Positions 17,631-28,382 are shown, counted from the stretch's first letter. The stretch: DNA of 64,000 bases from Maribellus sp. CM-23 (GCF_021354595.1 NZ_JADWYJ010000001.1:659446-723445), one strand, 5' to 3'. Program-made: numbers and translations. Notes: generated by a model from the sequence alone, not told the origin.

Positions 17631-17825
17631 ATGGAACTGGTTTTAAAATTAAATAAGAAACAGTTGAAGGTCTTTACTGATCTGGCGGATAAACTGAACA
17701 TCAAACACTTTGTTGTGAATGATGAGGAGGAAGATGCAGCGGTGTACCGTGCGATGCAGGACGGCGATCAGAATATTTTGGAGGATCCCGATTTAACCGA
17801 CTTTGAGAATTGGCTCAAAGAATGA
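17631..17825 (+). CDS. Antitoxin of a type II toxin-antitoxin pair
   Basis: A 64-residue acidic protein (MELVLKLNKKQLKVFTDLAD...). Its short N-terminal beta/helix part could form the DNA-binding half. The C-terminal part is strongly acidic (VNDEEEDAA, LEDPDLTDFENWLKE), typical of antitoxins that wrap around a RelE/ParE toxin. The stop overlaps the toxin start as ATGA, meaning translational coupling. The start at 17631 is set by the overlap with the partner and by the promoter; an extended upstream frame lacks coding character. Confidence 0.75.
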   Translation: MELVLKLNKKQLKVFTDLADKLNIKHFVVNDEEEDAAVYRAMQDGDQNILEDPDLTDFENWLKE

Positions 17826-18082
17826 AAACTCTCTACACAAAACAATTCGAAAAAGATGTTAGGAAATACCCTGAATACAGAACTCAGGTTTTTGAGGTAA
17901 TCAGGCGTTTTAAGGATGCTTCCTCACTTGATGAACTTTCAAGCATAAAAAAACTTCAGTCTGAGGAAAAAGATTTTCGGGTTAGGCTTGGAAACTTTCG
18001 TTTGGGCTTTTCTGTCGTCGATGAAACCATCGTTTTTAAACGATTTCTCCATCGGAAAGATATCTACAAATATTTCCCATAA
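17822..18082 (+). CDS. RelE/ParE-family toxin
   Basis: An 86-residue basic protein with the RelE/ParE fold pattern: an N-terminal strand (KTLYTKQFEKDVRKYP), two helices, then the LRVRLGNFRLGF-like core (here DFRVRLGNFRLGFSVV) and a final strand with FLHRKDIYKYFP. The Arg residues and the terminal Lys/Tyr fit a ribosome-dependent endoribonuclease more than a gyrase poison, but this cannot be settled by eye. It overlaps the antitoxin gene by four bases. Acts in the cytoplasm and is neutralised by the partner. Confidence 0.8.
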   Translation: MKTLYTKQFEKDVRKYPEYRTQVFEVIRRFKDASSLDELSSIKKLQSEEKDFRVRLGNFRLGFSVVDETIVFKRFLHRKDIYKYFP

Positions 18083-18167
18083 AGGCTGTGTCTGATCCTT
18101 ATCTCTAAAAATTTATGACATTTCCCCTTTTTTTTATTCCGCCAAAGTCGCTTATTTTGCGTCACTT

Positions 18168-19649
18168 ATGATTTACAAGGAAAGCATGCTGGAGAAGTAT
18201 TTCGAAAAGTTCAGGAAAAATATTGTTGGGATCGACCAGGAATTTGATACGCCTTACGGTAAAAAGAAAATTGTTTATGGCGACTGGATCGCCAGCGGAA
18301 GGTTGTACCACCCCATTGAAAACCGCATTTCCAACGACCTGGGTCCTTTTGTCGGGAATACACATACCGAAACCAGCGAAACAGGTATTCGGATGACACA
18401 TGCTTACCACCTTTCTCATAAACTGATCAAGCAACACGTAAACGCCTGTCCCGATGATGTGATCCTCACCGCAGGTTTTGGGATGACTGCCGTTATAAAT
18501 AAATTCCAGCGAATTCTGGGGCTGAAATACTGCGGAAAAATAGGCGGCAAAAGCTGTATTGCCGAACGCGAACGGCCGGTGGTATTTATCACGCACATGG
18601 AACATCACTCCAACCAAACATCGTGGTACGAAACCAGTGCCGACGTGGTGGTGGTTGAGCCCGGTGAAGGGCTGCTGATTGATACCAACAACCTTCGAAA
18701 AGCACTCGAGCAATACAAAGACAGAACCTTTAAGATCGGATCGTTCACGGCCTGCTCCAACGTAACCGGTGTTCGCACTCCCTACCACGAAATGGCCAGA
18801 ATAATGCACGAATACGGCGGGGTTTGTTTTATCGATTTTGCGGCGTCGGCTCCTTACGACGAAATAAATATGCACCCCGAAGATCCGATGGAAAAACTGG
18901 ATGCTGTTATGTTTTCGCCCCATAAGTTTCTGGGTGGACCGGGTTCTTCCGGTGTGATTGTTTTTGATGCATCGATGTACAAAAACGAAGTGCCCGATCA
19001 ACCGGGTGGCGGAACAGTAGACTGGACCAATCCGTGGGGAAAATATAAATATGTTGACGATATTGAAGCGCGGGAAGACGGCGGCACTCCGGGATTTTTA
19101 CAATCAATCCGCACCGCGCTGTGTTTCGAGCTGAAAGACAAAATGGGCGTGGACAATATCCGCCAACGCGAAGAAGAATTGCTCGAAAGAGCTTTTACCG
19201 GGCTGGATAAAATACCGGGACTGAATATCCTTGCCAACAATGTTCGCAACCGTTTGGGCGTGATCTCCTTTTATGTGGAAGGAATTCACTACAACCTGCT
19301 GGTGCGCCTGTTGAACGATCTATACGGAATCCAAACCCGTGGTGGCTGTGCCTGCGCCGGAACTTACGGACATTTTCTACTTGAAGTATCGTACGAAAAG
19401 TCAGAGGAGATAACAGATAAGATCAGTCATGGCGACCTTTCTGAAAAACCGGGCTGGGTGCGCTGGTCGTTACACCCAACAATGACCGATGCTGAAGTTG
19501 ATTTAATGATGGAAGCATTGGCCGACATTGTTTCGAACATTGGAGAATACCAGAAAGATTATCAGTACCTGAATCGTAAGAATCTGTACATGCACAAAGA
19601 CGACCAAGGCGATGATGAACTGATGCAAAGGTGGTTTACGCTGGACTAA
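18168..19649 (+). CDS. Class V aminotransferase (cysteine desulfurase-like)
   Basis: A 493-residue PLP enzyme of the class V fold. The PLP lysine is in FSPHKFLGGPG; the upstream HTETSETGIRMTHAYH, HMEHHSNQTSWYE and CFIDFAASAPY segments match the NifS/SufS-like core. Near residue 400 is a cysteine pair in TRGGCACAGTYGHFLL, at the position of the mobile catalytic loop in cysteine desulfurases. It is longer than SufS (about 410). Whether it is a true desulfurase or a lyase/aminotransferase is not certain. A TATTTTG element lies only eight bases before the ATG, so the mRNA may be nearly leaderless. Confidence 0.82.
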   Translation: MIYKESMLEKYFEKFRKNIVGIDQEFDTPYGKKKIVYGDWIASGRLYHPIENRISNDLGPFVGNTHTETSETGIRMTHAYHLSHKLIKQHVNACPDDVILTAGFGMTAVINKFQRILGLKYCGKIGGKSCIAERERPVVFITHMEHHSNQTSWYETSADVVVVEPGEGLLIDTNNLRKALEQYKDRTFKIGSFTACSNVTGVRTPYHEMARIMHEYGGVCFIDFAASAPYDEINMHPEDPMEKLDAVMFSPHKFLGGPGSSGVIVFDASMYKNEVPDQPGGGTVDWTNPWGKYKYVDDIEAREDGGTPGFLQSIRTALCFELKDKMGVDNIRQREEELLERAFTGLDKIPGLNILANNVRNRLGVISFYVEGIHYNLLVRLLNDLYGIQTRGGCACAGTYGHFLLEVSYEKSEEITDKISHGDLSEKPGWVRWSLHPTMTDAEVDLMMEALADIVSNIGEYQKDYQYLNRKNLYMHKDDQGDDELMQRWFTLD

Positions 19650-19683
19650 GCGTTTTGATCGTTTAGCAAATTAAACTGTCGAA

Positions 19684-20196
19684 TCAGTCCAAAGGTCGGT
19701 TCAACTGCAACTCCAGTATTTCTCCGGGTAATCCGTCAAAATCAACAAATCGAACAGATGAAAATCCGCTGTTCAGCAAGATCTTTTTAGACGGAATATT
19801 GTTCGGATCTATTATCGCTTTTATTCGGGTTAACTGATCTAATGACCTGGATCTTTTGATCATATTTCGGGCCATCACCCCGGCAATTCCTTTCCCCCAA
19901 TATTCCGGCAATAACATATATCCCAATTCGGCTTCTGTATCATTCGGCTTCTGAATCGTTAATTTTACAAATCCGATAAAATTGTTACTTGAACTACCAG
20001 TAATTTTATAAGTACCCAAAAAGGAATGTAGTTCATTATTAAGGACAATTTTTGAAAACTCATCTTTGGCCTCATCTTCCGACAAAGCCCTTTCCGTAAT
20101 CATTGCCATTACTTTTGCGTTACCAACCAGCTTAAAATAGAATTCAAAATCGCTTTCGGTAAATTTCTCAATCTTTAAATCTTCTTCGTAACTCAT
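19684..20196 (-). CDS. GNAT-family acetyltransferase (RimJ/RimL-like)
   Basis: A 170-residue protein. The acetyl-CoA binding motif A is AELGYMLLPEYWGKGIAGVMA (about residues 92-112), and motif B is IKAIIDPNNIPSKKILLNSGF. The layout matches the RimJ/RimL branch that acetylates protein N-termini or small molecules. The ATG at 20196 is preferred to a GTG six bases upstream. It ends 35 bases from the convergent aminotransferase gene. The substrate is unknown. Confidence 0.88.
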   Translation of the reverse strand: MSYEEDLKIEKFTESDFEFYFKLVGNAKVMAMITERALSEDEAKDEFSKIVLNNELHSFLGTYKITGSSSNNFIGFVKLTIQKPNDTEAELGYMLLPEYWGKGIAGVMARNMIKRSRSLDQLTRIKAIIDPNNIPSKKILLNSGFSSVRFVDFDGLPGEILELQLNRPLD

Positions 20197-20300
20197 AATC
20201 ACGGCTTTATTTCACATTAACCTGCACTCAAAATTCACAACAAATTCGGATAACACATTCAGATTATTATTCGCAGATTAATTTGGTATGGATGATTTCT

Positions 20301-20308
20301 TACTTTTG
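20301..20308 (+). promoter_or_regulatory. -7 box (TACTTTTG) abutting the patatin gene
   Basis: TACTTTTG matches TAnnTTTG perfectly and ends five bases before the ATG at 20314. A transcript starting at the normal distance would be leaderless or nearly so. Confidence 0.5.
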
Positions 20309-20313
20309 TAAAG

Positions 20314-21063
20314 ATGGCAAAAAAATACAACACCGGCTTGGTACTTAGCGGTGGCGGAACCCGAGGATTCGCTCATATAGGCGTAATTGCCGCCCTCCAC
20401 GACATGGGCATAAAACCCGATGTAATATCGGGAGTAAGCGCAGGCGCAATCGCAGGCGCTTTTATTGCTGCCGGAACATCGCCCGAACGGATTGTGGAAA
20501 TCTTTAAAAAAGGCTGGTTCTTTCAGTATACCAAAATTCATATTCCGGTGGATGGACTCTTAAAACTGGACGGCCTAAAAGAGATCATCGAGAAAGAGAT
20601 TGACGTGAAAAAGATCGAAGATTTAGAAGTGCCTTTTTTTGTGGGAGTTTCAAACCTCAACAAAGGTACTGTTGAATATAAAAACAAAGGACCGCTTGGA
20701 AAAACAGTGCTGGCTTCGTCGTCGATTCCGGTATTATTTGCGCCTGTAACGCTTGGACGCGATTTGTACGTGGACGGCGGGCTTGTAGACAATGTCCCGA
20801 TTGAGCCGATAAAAAACGACTGCGAACAGATCATCGTTTCCAATATCAGCCCCATTAACCCAAAGGCCAAACTGAAAAACTTGGTACAGATTGCCACACG
20901 CACGGTTTACATGAGCGTGAACGCCAAAATTGAGGAGATAAAAAAACAGGCTACTTATTACATTGAACCCCGCGGCATTGACGAATACGATATCTTTCTT
21001 CGGAAACATGCCGACGAGCTTTACGAAATGGGTTACAAAGCCACTAAAAAAGCTTTTCAATAA
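20314..21063 (+). CDS. Patatin-like phospholipase
   Basis: A 249-residue protein with the complete patatin signature. The oxyanion-hole loop is SGGGTRGFAHIGV, the nucleophile elbow GVSAGAIAG, and the catalytic Asp is in VDGGLVDNVPIEP (DGG/A motif). The Ser-Asp dyad is intact, so it should hydrolyse lipid acyl esters. There is no signal peptide, so it is cytoplasmic or membrane-associated, of the RssA/YchK type rather than the outer-membrane patatin-barrel type. Start chosen at the only ATG near the promoter. Confidence 0.93.
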   Translation: MAKKYNTGLVLSGGGTRGFAHIGVIAALHDMGIKPDVISGVSAGAIAGAFIAAGTSPERIVEIFKKGWFFQYTKIHIPVDGLLKLDGLKEIIEKEIDVKKIEDLEVPFFVGVSNLNKGTVEYKNKGPLGKTVLASSSIPVLFAPVTLGRDLYVDGGLVDNVPIEPIKNDCEQIIVSNISPINPKAKLKNLVQIATRTVYMSVNAKIEEIKKQATYYIEPRGIDEYDIFLRKHADELYEMGYKATKKAFQ

Positions 21064-21119
21064 AAAAAGCCATTCCATTGCGTTGAAATGGTTAAACTAT
21101 TTTTGGAAAATCTATCGTC

Positions 21120-21503
21120 CTATTTAAACAGGTTTTCGTCGCGAATGATCATCAATATGGCCGAATGCGGAAGAATGATGTATTTCTCGTTGTTAAACTC
21201 AATTTCGTGCCCGCTTTTGTTTAAGTAAATGGCCAGGTCGCCAATATGTGTTTGCAACGGAACATATTTAACGGTCTCCTTGCTTTCCTTCCACACTTCG
21301 TCTTCTTCACTCACCGCCGGGATCGGGTATCCAGGTCCTACTTTCACAATATAACCACTTTGTACCTGCTCGTTTTCCTGCACAGTAGGTGGCAAATACA
21401 ATCCCGATTTTGTTTTTCCGCTGCGATTCTTCGGCTTTACCAACACCCTGTCGCCAACCATTATAAATTTTTCGAGATCTTTTTCTTCAATTACTAATGA
21501 CAT
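21120..21503 (-). CDS. GroES-like co-chaperonin (Cpn10 family)
   Basis: A protein of about 127 residues with a Cpn10 fold: VGDRVLVKPKNRSGKTKSGLYLPPTVQENEQVQSG, then IVKVGPGYP and IEFNNEKYIILPHSAIL. It is longer than classical GroES (about 95) because of an insertion around residues 62-85 and it stands alone, without groEL. In Bacteroidota such stand-alone Cpn10 paralogues accompany a normal groES-groEL operon elsewhere; whether this one binds GroEL is unknown. The ATG at 21503 has a purine-rich RBS (AAAGGAAAGAG) just upstream; the ATG at 21524 is less likely. Confidence 0.82.
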   Translation of the reverse strand: MSLVIEEKDLEKFIMVGDRVLVKPKNRSGKTKSGLYLPPTVQENEQVQSGYIVKVGPGYPIPAVSEEDEVWKESKETVKYVPLQTHIGDLAIYLNKSGHEIEFNNEKYIILPHSAILMIIRDENLFK

Positions 21504-21731
21504 ACTCTTTCCTTTTTCAATCAAATAAATAAAATTATTCCGATTCCGAATGACAAAAATTCTTTTCGCTAAGCGATTTTACGGGTATAAAAATAGCAAA
21601 GAATCAAAAAGCACCATGTATTTCCCCTAATCATGAAAAAAAACAGAAATCACACAAAACATATAATCCGCTAAAGTACAGTCAGTTAAAACAAAACACT
21701 AAAAATATTTTAAATTTTCACACTACTATGT

Positions 21732-21764
21732 ATTGCATGGTATTATCTTTTATTTATATATTTG
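21732..21764 (+). promoter_or_regulatory. Promoter of the DWM-repeat secreted protein
   Basis: A -33 element (ATTG, 21732-21735) and a perfect -7 element TATATTTG (21757-21764) are separated by 21 bases, fitting the Bacteroidota primary sigma consensus. The predicted leader is about 140 nucleotides. Confidence 0.6.
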
Positions 21765-21897
21765 CAATACAATGTTCAATGTTTAGTACAGTACATTTTT
21801 AAAAAAAGTTCTAAAAATTTGTAACGAAACAAAAACTTGATCGTCTTAATAGCAGAAAACAAAAAAACAAGCAAAGCAAGAAACAAGAAAACAAGAA

Positions 21898-21910
21898 GCA
21901 GGAGGAAAGA
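21898..21910 (+). promoter_or_regulatory. Unusually strong Shine-Dalgarno site
   Basis: The sequence GCAGGAGGAAAGA sits directly before ATG 21914. Most genes in this window have only A-rich leaders without an SD sequence, so a consensus AGGAGG is exceptional here and suggests very efficient translation. Confidence 0.6.
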
Positions 21911-21913
21911 GTC

Positions 21914-22450
21914 ATGAAAACAAGAAACAATGTTCAGAAAGCAGTTACCAAAACAATGGCAGTCATCATGAGCCTGGTTTTATTAAGCATTACCGTAAAC
22001 GCTCAGGAGTTTTGGAAAAACATTTTGAGAAACAACAGCTTTAGCCAAATAGCTTATGCAATGGCTGAAGAAAGCACTGACGCAACCATTTACCCGACAG
22101 AAGCAGTAGTTGCCGATTACACCGAACTGAATTCTCTTTTCGTAGCAGAAGCAGAACCTTCTCTTCAGGTGGAATCATGGATGTTAGATGTAAACAGGTT
22201 TTCAGCTACCACTTCTATTCTGACAGAAGCAGAAGATGCACTTGAACTGGAAGACTGGATGGTAAACGAAAGCTTTTTCAGCAACACAGCCAGTTTGTTG
22301 ACCGTGGACGAAGATGCAACGTTGGAACTGGAAGACTGGATGACCGACGAGGCCAACTTTAAAACCGGCGCTTTGAAAGTGGAAAACGAAGTGGAAAGCA
22401 AACTGGAAGTAAAAGACTGGATGACAAACAGCTTAGCCTGGAAATTTTAA
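21914..22450 (+). CDS. Secreted DWM-repeat protein, function unknown
   Basis: A 178-residue exported acidic protein. Residues 1-31 are a Sec signal peptide ending NAQ. The mature part from about residue 85 has four tandem units of 26-27 residues, each opening with L-x-x-E/K-D/S-W-M: LQVESWM, LELEDWM, LELEDWM, LEVKDWM. Within a unit a hydrophobic F/W stands nine or ten residues later and an acidic E/D-rich patch closes it. The last unit ends in NSLAWKF at the C-terminus. I do not recognise an enzyme domain. Its own promoter, a consensus SD and a GAAA-loop terminator point to high, independent expression. It could be a periplasmic scaffold or a stress-related protein; this is speculation. Confidence 0.75.
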   Translation: MKTRNNVQKAVTKTMAVIMSLVLLSITVNAQEFWKNILRNNSFSQIAYAMAEESTDATIYPTEAVVADYTELNSLFVAEAEPSLQVESWMLDVNRFSATTSILTEAEDALELEDWMVNESFFSNTASLLTVDEDATLELEDWMTDEANFKTGALKVENEVESKLEVKDWMTNSLAWKF

Positions 22451-22472
22451 ACAGCGAATAACTCATTTTTTT

Positions 22473-22510
22473 AACCGTTGCCTTTCGAAAGAAAGACAGC
22501 GGTTTTTTTA
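22473..22510 (+). terminator. Terminator of the DWM-repeat gene
   Basis: CCGTTG-c-CTTTC pairs with GAAAG-a-CAGCGG around a GAAA tetraloop, with one internal mismatch and one wobble, followed by seven T residues. Confidence 0.85.
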
Positions 22511-22747
22511 TGGGAAATTTTCACCGATTAGATTTTATTCCCATCCTCATATCCTTCCGTCTTAACAGCTACCCTTTTACTTATCTTTTCGATATTTGAA
22601 TTCGAAGAAAATACAAATGATTTTAATAAGAAACATCGAATAAGGAATAAGAAATCAGAAAATAAGACTGATCGTCTCTCCATTCCTTAAAGAAGAGACA
22701 GAAGAGAGGGTTAATAAAACAGAATCAAAAATACTTTGTAGGACGGC

Positions 22748-23527
22748 TTAAGTAATCGGATATTCGTTGTGAATATCGGTCAGCACTTCGCAACCGGTAG
22801 CGGTAACCAAAACCGTATGTTCAAACTGTGCAGACAGCTTATTATCGATGGTACGCGCTGTCCAGCCGTCATTCTTGTCGATGCTTGCCTTGGGTTTCCC
22901 CTGGTTGATCATCGGCTCAATGGTAAAGATCATTCCGGGGCGCATTTCCGGTCCTGAGTTACGACGGGCAGCATGATCTACCTGTGGTTCTTCGTGGAAG
23001 TCGATGCCCACACCATGACCGCAAAACTCGTACACCACACTAAATCCCTGGGCTTTGGCATAACGGCTGATCACAAAACCAATGTTTCCAAACCGGTTCC
23101 CGGGTTTTACCTGTTCAATCCCCAGGTCAAGACAATGCAAAGTCACATCAATCAGTTCGTCAGCATCTGAACTGATATGTCCTACCGTAAACATTCTTGA
23201 AGTATCGCCATAATAACCATCCAAAATGGTGGTGATGTCAATGTTCAGAATATCTCCGGGTTTCAGAATTGTATTTTTGGAAGGAATTCCGTGGCAAATA
23301 ACATTGTTTAGCGAAATGCAGCTCGATTTGGGATACCCGTTGTATCCTTTGGTCGCGGGAATAGCTCCATGGGAACGAATAAATTCTTCGATCTTGTCGT
23401 CAATAAACTCTGTGTTTACACCTTCTTTTACAAATTGCCCGGCATAATCCAGGGCCTGAGCAGCCAGTTTGGCACTTTTTCGGATACCGTCGATCTGCTC
23501 CGGTGTTTTAATTACAATCTTTCCCAT
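22748..23527 (-). CDS. map: Methionine aminopeptidase type I
   Basis: A protein of about 259 residues, full length for MetAP-Ia. All five metal ligands are visible: the two Asp in NIDITTILDGYYGDTS, the His in GHGVGIDFHEEP, and the two Glu in FTIEPMI and AQFEHTVLV. The substrate-site His is in NVICHGIPS. It removes the initiator methionine from nascent proteins in the cytoplasm. I start at ATG 23527 (MGKIVIKTPEQIDGI); an extended start at 23596 overlaps the promoter region of the divergent thioesterase gene and lacks family similarity. Confidence 0.96.
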   Translation of the reverse strand: MGKIVIKTPEQIDGIRKSAKLAAQALDYAGQFVKEGVNTEFIDDKIEEFIRSHGAIPATKGYNGYPKSSCISLNNVICHGIPSKNTILKPGDILNIDITTILDGYYGDTSRMFTVGHISSDADELIDVTLHCLDLGIEQVKPGNRFGNIGFVISRYAKAQGFSVVYEFCGHGVGIDFHEEPQVDHAARRNSGPEMRPGMIFTIEPMINQGKPKASIDKNDGWTARTIDNKLSAQFEHTVLVTATGCEVLTDIHNEYPIT

Positions 23528-23655
23528 AAACCTTAAATATGCACGCAAAATTGAACATTTGTTACCGATTTTCAAAACCGAACAATAAATTTGCAAAAAA
23601 GTTTACCCGCTCATTAAGCTTGTGTAAACCGAACCGTTTGTATAAATCGAAAACC

Positions 23656-24399
23656 ATGAGTACAATCGTCAATATTCACCGACAGGAACTTTCTACCAAA
23701 TCGTATTTTGTAAACCGGTTCGCAGAACTGTCTACTTCCTATCTATTCTGGCAAATCCAGGAGATTGCCTGGGAACATGCAGAAATGCTGGGAGTGGGTT
23801 TTGAGAATCTTCAGCAGGACAAACAGTTTTGGGTATTGTCGCGCCTGCTGGTAAAAATTGACCGGCGTCCGCGGTGGGGAGAGAAGTTCAGACTGGAAAC
23901 ATGGCCCGCCGGAACCGACGGTTTTTTAGCGCACCGCGATATTCGTTTTATTGACGAAAGCGGAACAACCATTATCAGGGCCACCACAAGCTGGCTGGTA
24001 CTCGATCTGAAAACCAAACGCATTCTTCGTTTCGACAGCTTTAATAATTTTCCGTTTCACGACGAGCGGGTTTTTGATGGATTTGCCGGCAAAGTACCAT
24101 CCCCAAAATCGGAAAAAGAGCTTGTATTTACACCCGTACTGCTGAATGAAATTGACGTAAACCAGCATTTCAACAGTGGCCGCTACCTCGAGCGGATCAT
24201 TGACAGCTATGACTTTGATTTTCATGACAAAAACAGGCTGATAGAGTTTGAGATCAATTTTGCCAAGGAAGGTATTCCTGGTGATTTTCTGTCAGTGAAA
24301 AAGCAAATTATTGACGAAAATAACCATCTTTGCAGTGTTGTTCGCGAAAACGACGGCGTCGAACTGATCAGAGCCCGTCTGCATTGGGTTCCCAGGTAA
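23656..24399 (+). CDS. Acyl-ACP thioesterase
   Basis: A 247-residue double-hotdog enzyme of the FatA/FatB family as found in bacteria. The N-terminal hotdog includes FWQIQEIAWEHAEMLGVGF and WVLSRLLVKIDRRPRWGEK; the second hotdog holds NEIDVNQHFNSGRYLERI, the expected position of the catalytic Asn/His. It releases free fatty acids from acyl carrier protein in the cytoplasm. Start at ATG 23656 (MSTIVNIHRQEL); a longer upstream frame is not conserved in type. It is divergent from map with 128 bases between them. Confidence 0.92.
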   Translation: MSTIVNIHRQELSTKSYFVNRFAELSTSYLFWQIQEIAWEHAEMLGVGFENLQQDKQFWVLSRLLVKIDRRPRWGEKFRLETWPAGTDGFLAHRDIRFIDESGTTIIRATTSWLVLDLKTKRILRFDSFNNFPFHDERVFDGFAGKVPSPKSEKELVFTPVLLNEIDVNQHFNSGRYLERIIDSYDFDFHDKNRLIEFEINFAKEGIPGDFLSVKKQIIDENNHLCSVVRENDGVELIRARLHWVPR

Positions 24400-24484
24400 C
24401 TTACTGAAAGTCTACTTTTAATTCCTTTTACCAAGAGTTTTTTTTCAGAACCTCTTAAAGAGCAAAAAAAAAATGTTGCAACCA

Positions 24485-24494
24485 CAAACGTTTG
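24485..24494. promoter_or_regulatory. Palindrome CAAACGTTTG upstream of GH97 gene, possible LacI-type operator
   Basis: A perfect 10-bp palindrome in the context ACAAACGTTTGCA, 130 bases upstream of the GH97 start. CG-centred palindromes of this kind are typical operators of LacI-family sugar regulators. No such regulator is encoded in the window, so this is only a candidate. Confidence 0.3.
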
Positions 24495-24620
24495 CAGTAT
24501 TTACTACTTGCTTATAATTAACTATTTACAAAAACAAGGCCTTAATTTCCGGGGAATAAGTTCAATCAGAATGAAACTTCTTTTCCGGCTGTCGTAACCC
24601 CATAAGGCAAATAAATCTGA

Positions 24621-26762
<2,142 letters not shown>

Positions 26763-26779
26763 GCATTCTGCTACAAAAA

Positions 26780-26814
26780 AAATCCATTGCCGGAGACTCC
26801 GGCAATGGATTTTA
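26780..26814. terminator. Bidirectional terminator between GH97 and susD
   Basis: A perfect 16-bp stem (26780-26795 with 26799-26814) around a three-base loop, with A and T runs at both ends, serves both convergent transcripts. Confidence 0.9.
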
Positions 26815-26833
26815 TAGATACAGTTCCGCTCGG

Positions 26834-28363
26834 TTAGTAGCCGGGGTTCTGATCCAATTCCGGGTTTGCATCCAATGCTGTTTGCGGAATCGGGAATAAC
26901 AGACATTTTTCGGGAGTAACACCTTTCCATCCGGGTATTTCATCCAGGAAAGTGCCAAAACGAATCATATCCTGACGCGCACTGCTCTCCCAGGCCAGTT
27001 CAAAACGTCTTTCCTTGTATATATCGTCAAGCGTTGTGCTGCCTAGCAACTTGCTGGCATTGTCAAAAGCACGCCCCCTGATCAGGTTAACCAGGCGGGT
27101 TGCTTCATCGTTTTCTTTTCCCAAACGAACCAATGCTTCCGCTTTCATCAGGTACACATCCGCCAAACGGAAAATAGCCAAATCGTTCTCCATGTCACCA
27201 TTCAAACCACTTTCGAATTCCCATTTCGAGCAACGTCCACCTTCTTCCTGCTCTACCTGTCCCCAACCATCTTCGTCAAGGTTGTATTTAAGTTCTATAT
27301 CCACGGTGTGAATCAACTGGCGGCCATGTGCCGTAATCAGAATACTACCGTCGGTATTGTACATCGGGCCAAGCAGGAACGACCAGGCTACCCGCTTGTC
27401 TTCCTCGTCGTAGTCTTTTATGTATTGAGGCATGGCACTTACACCGTTCCAGGTACCCACTTTCAGGTTTAACGGAATAGGATCAAGGTAGTGCAAAGTT
27501 CTTTTGTGAATATGGTTGCCACCATCGGCAGTACTAAATACAACCGGGAATATAATTTCCTTTGAATTCTGGTTCTGTACCACAAAACTGGCCTTGAAGT
27601 TGGGTTCAAAAACATATCCCAGGTCCATTACCTCATCACAGGCATCGGCACATTCCTGCCATTTTGCACCCCCTTCAGGGTACCATACCAATGCATTCAG
27701 GTACATTTTGGCGAGCAAAGTATACACAACCCCCTTGGTAATTTTCCCATAACTGGCTGCAGTTACATCTTCGCGCACCACATCTTTGATCGCGTTCAGT
27801 TCAGTCAGCACAAACTGGTAAACTTCGCTTCTGGGTTTGGTTACCGGATTGGAAGTATCCTTAAAATCAGTTACAATCGGCACATTTCCGTAATAGTCAA
27901 GCAAAAGATAATACCAGTAAGCACGCACACCCCTGATCTCAGCCAGAATAACTTCCTTGTTGCCGATGCTTTCATTTTCTTCGATCATCGAATAAATCTT
28001 GTTGCAACTCGAAATACTTTCCATGGCTGCGTTGTACGAACTCTTTACCAGGCTTGTGTTAGGCGTCCAGGTATGAAACCGCAGCTCTTTAAACTGACCA
28101 CCGTCCCACCAGTCGCCACCTTTGCGGGTAGGAGTAACAGCCATGTCGGCAGAACATTCGCTCAACAGAAAATAGTTCGATGGAAATACATTCTTCAGGG
28201 TGCGGTATATCGGGGCAATCAGTGAATTTATCTGCGATTCGGTATTGCCAAATTCATCCACGGGCAGTTTATCAAAAACTTCTTCGTCCAGGTTGGTACA
28301 TCCCTGATAAAGGAAAGAAAAAGCAATGACGAAGACCAGTGATAATATTTTCTTGTTTTTCAT
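26834..28363 (-). CDS. SusD/RagB-family outer-membrane glycan-binding lipoprotein
   Basis: A 509-residue surface lipoprotein (signal ending LYQGC, Cys 22). The SusD N-terminal motif is present (FDKLPVDEFGNTESQINSLI), as are the TPR-like helices (EVILAEIRGVRAYWYYLLLDYYGNVPIVTD). The typical C-terminal signature is here too: LARLYLMKAEAL-like (DVYLMKAEALVRLG), then IYKERRFELAWESSARQDMIRFG and LLFPIPQTALDANPELDQNPGY. It forms the lid of the SusC channel and binds the oligosaccharide. It lies 19 bases downstream of susC on the same strand, in the usual order. Confidence 0.96.
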   Translation of the reverse strand: MKNKKILSLVFVIAFSFLYQGCTNLDEEVFDKLPVDEFGNTESQINSLIAPIYRTLKNVFPSNYFLLSECSADMAVTPTRKGGDWWDGGQFKELRFHTWTPNTSLVKSSYNAAMESISSCNKIYSMIEENESIGNKEVILAEIRGVRAYWYYLLLDYYGNVPIVTDFKDTSNPVTKPRSEVYQFVLTELNAIKDVVREDVTAASYGKITKGVVYTLLAKMYLNALVWYPEGGAKWQECADACDEVMDLGYVFEPNFKASFVVQNQNSKEIIFPVVFSTADGGNHIHKRTLHYLDPIPLNLKVGTWNGVSAMPQYIKDYDEEDKRVAWSFLLGPMYNTDGSILITAHGRQLIHTVDIELKYNLDEDGWGQVEQEEGGRCSKWEFESGLNGDMENDLAIFRLADVYLMKAEALVRLGKENDEATRLVNLIRGRAFDNASKLLGSTTLDDIYKERRFELAWESSARQDMIRFGTFLDEIPGWKGVTPEKCLLFPIPQTALDANPELDQNPGY

Positions 28364-28382
28364 AATTCAAAGTTGTTTAAGT

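Larger units (their letters stand above)
21504..21913. other. AT-rich intergenic region with promoter and long leader
   Basis: No gene is seen. The region holds the promoter of the DWM-repeat gene and then about 140 bases of A-rich leader with an unusual run of AAGAAACAAG-like purine repeats ending in a strong Shine-Dalgarno sequence. Confidence 0.6.

Noticed and set aside
18162..19001. Long antisense open frame (279 codons) opposite the class V aminotransferase
   Set aside because: The plus strand encodes an unambiguous PLP enzyme; the antisense product has no domain and no promoter.
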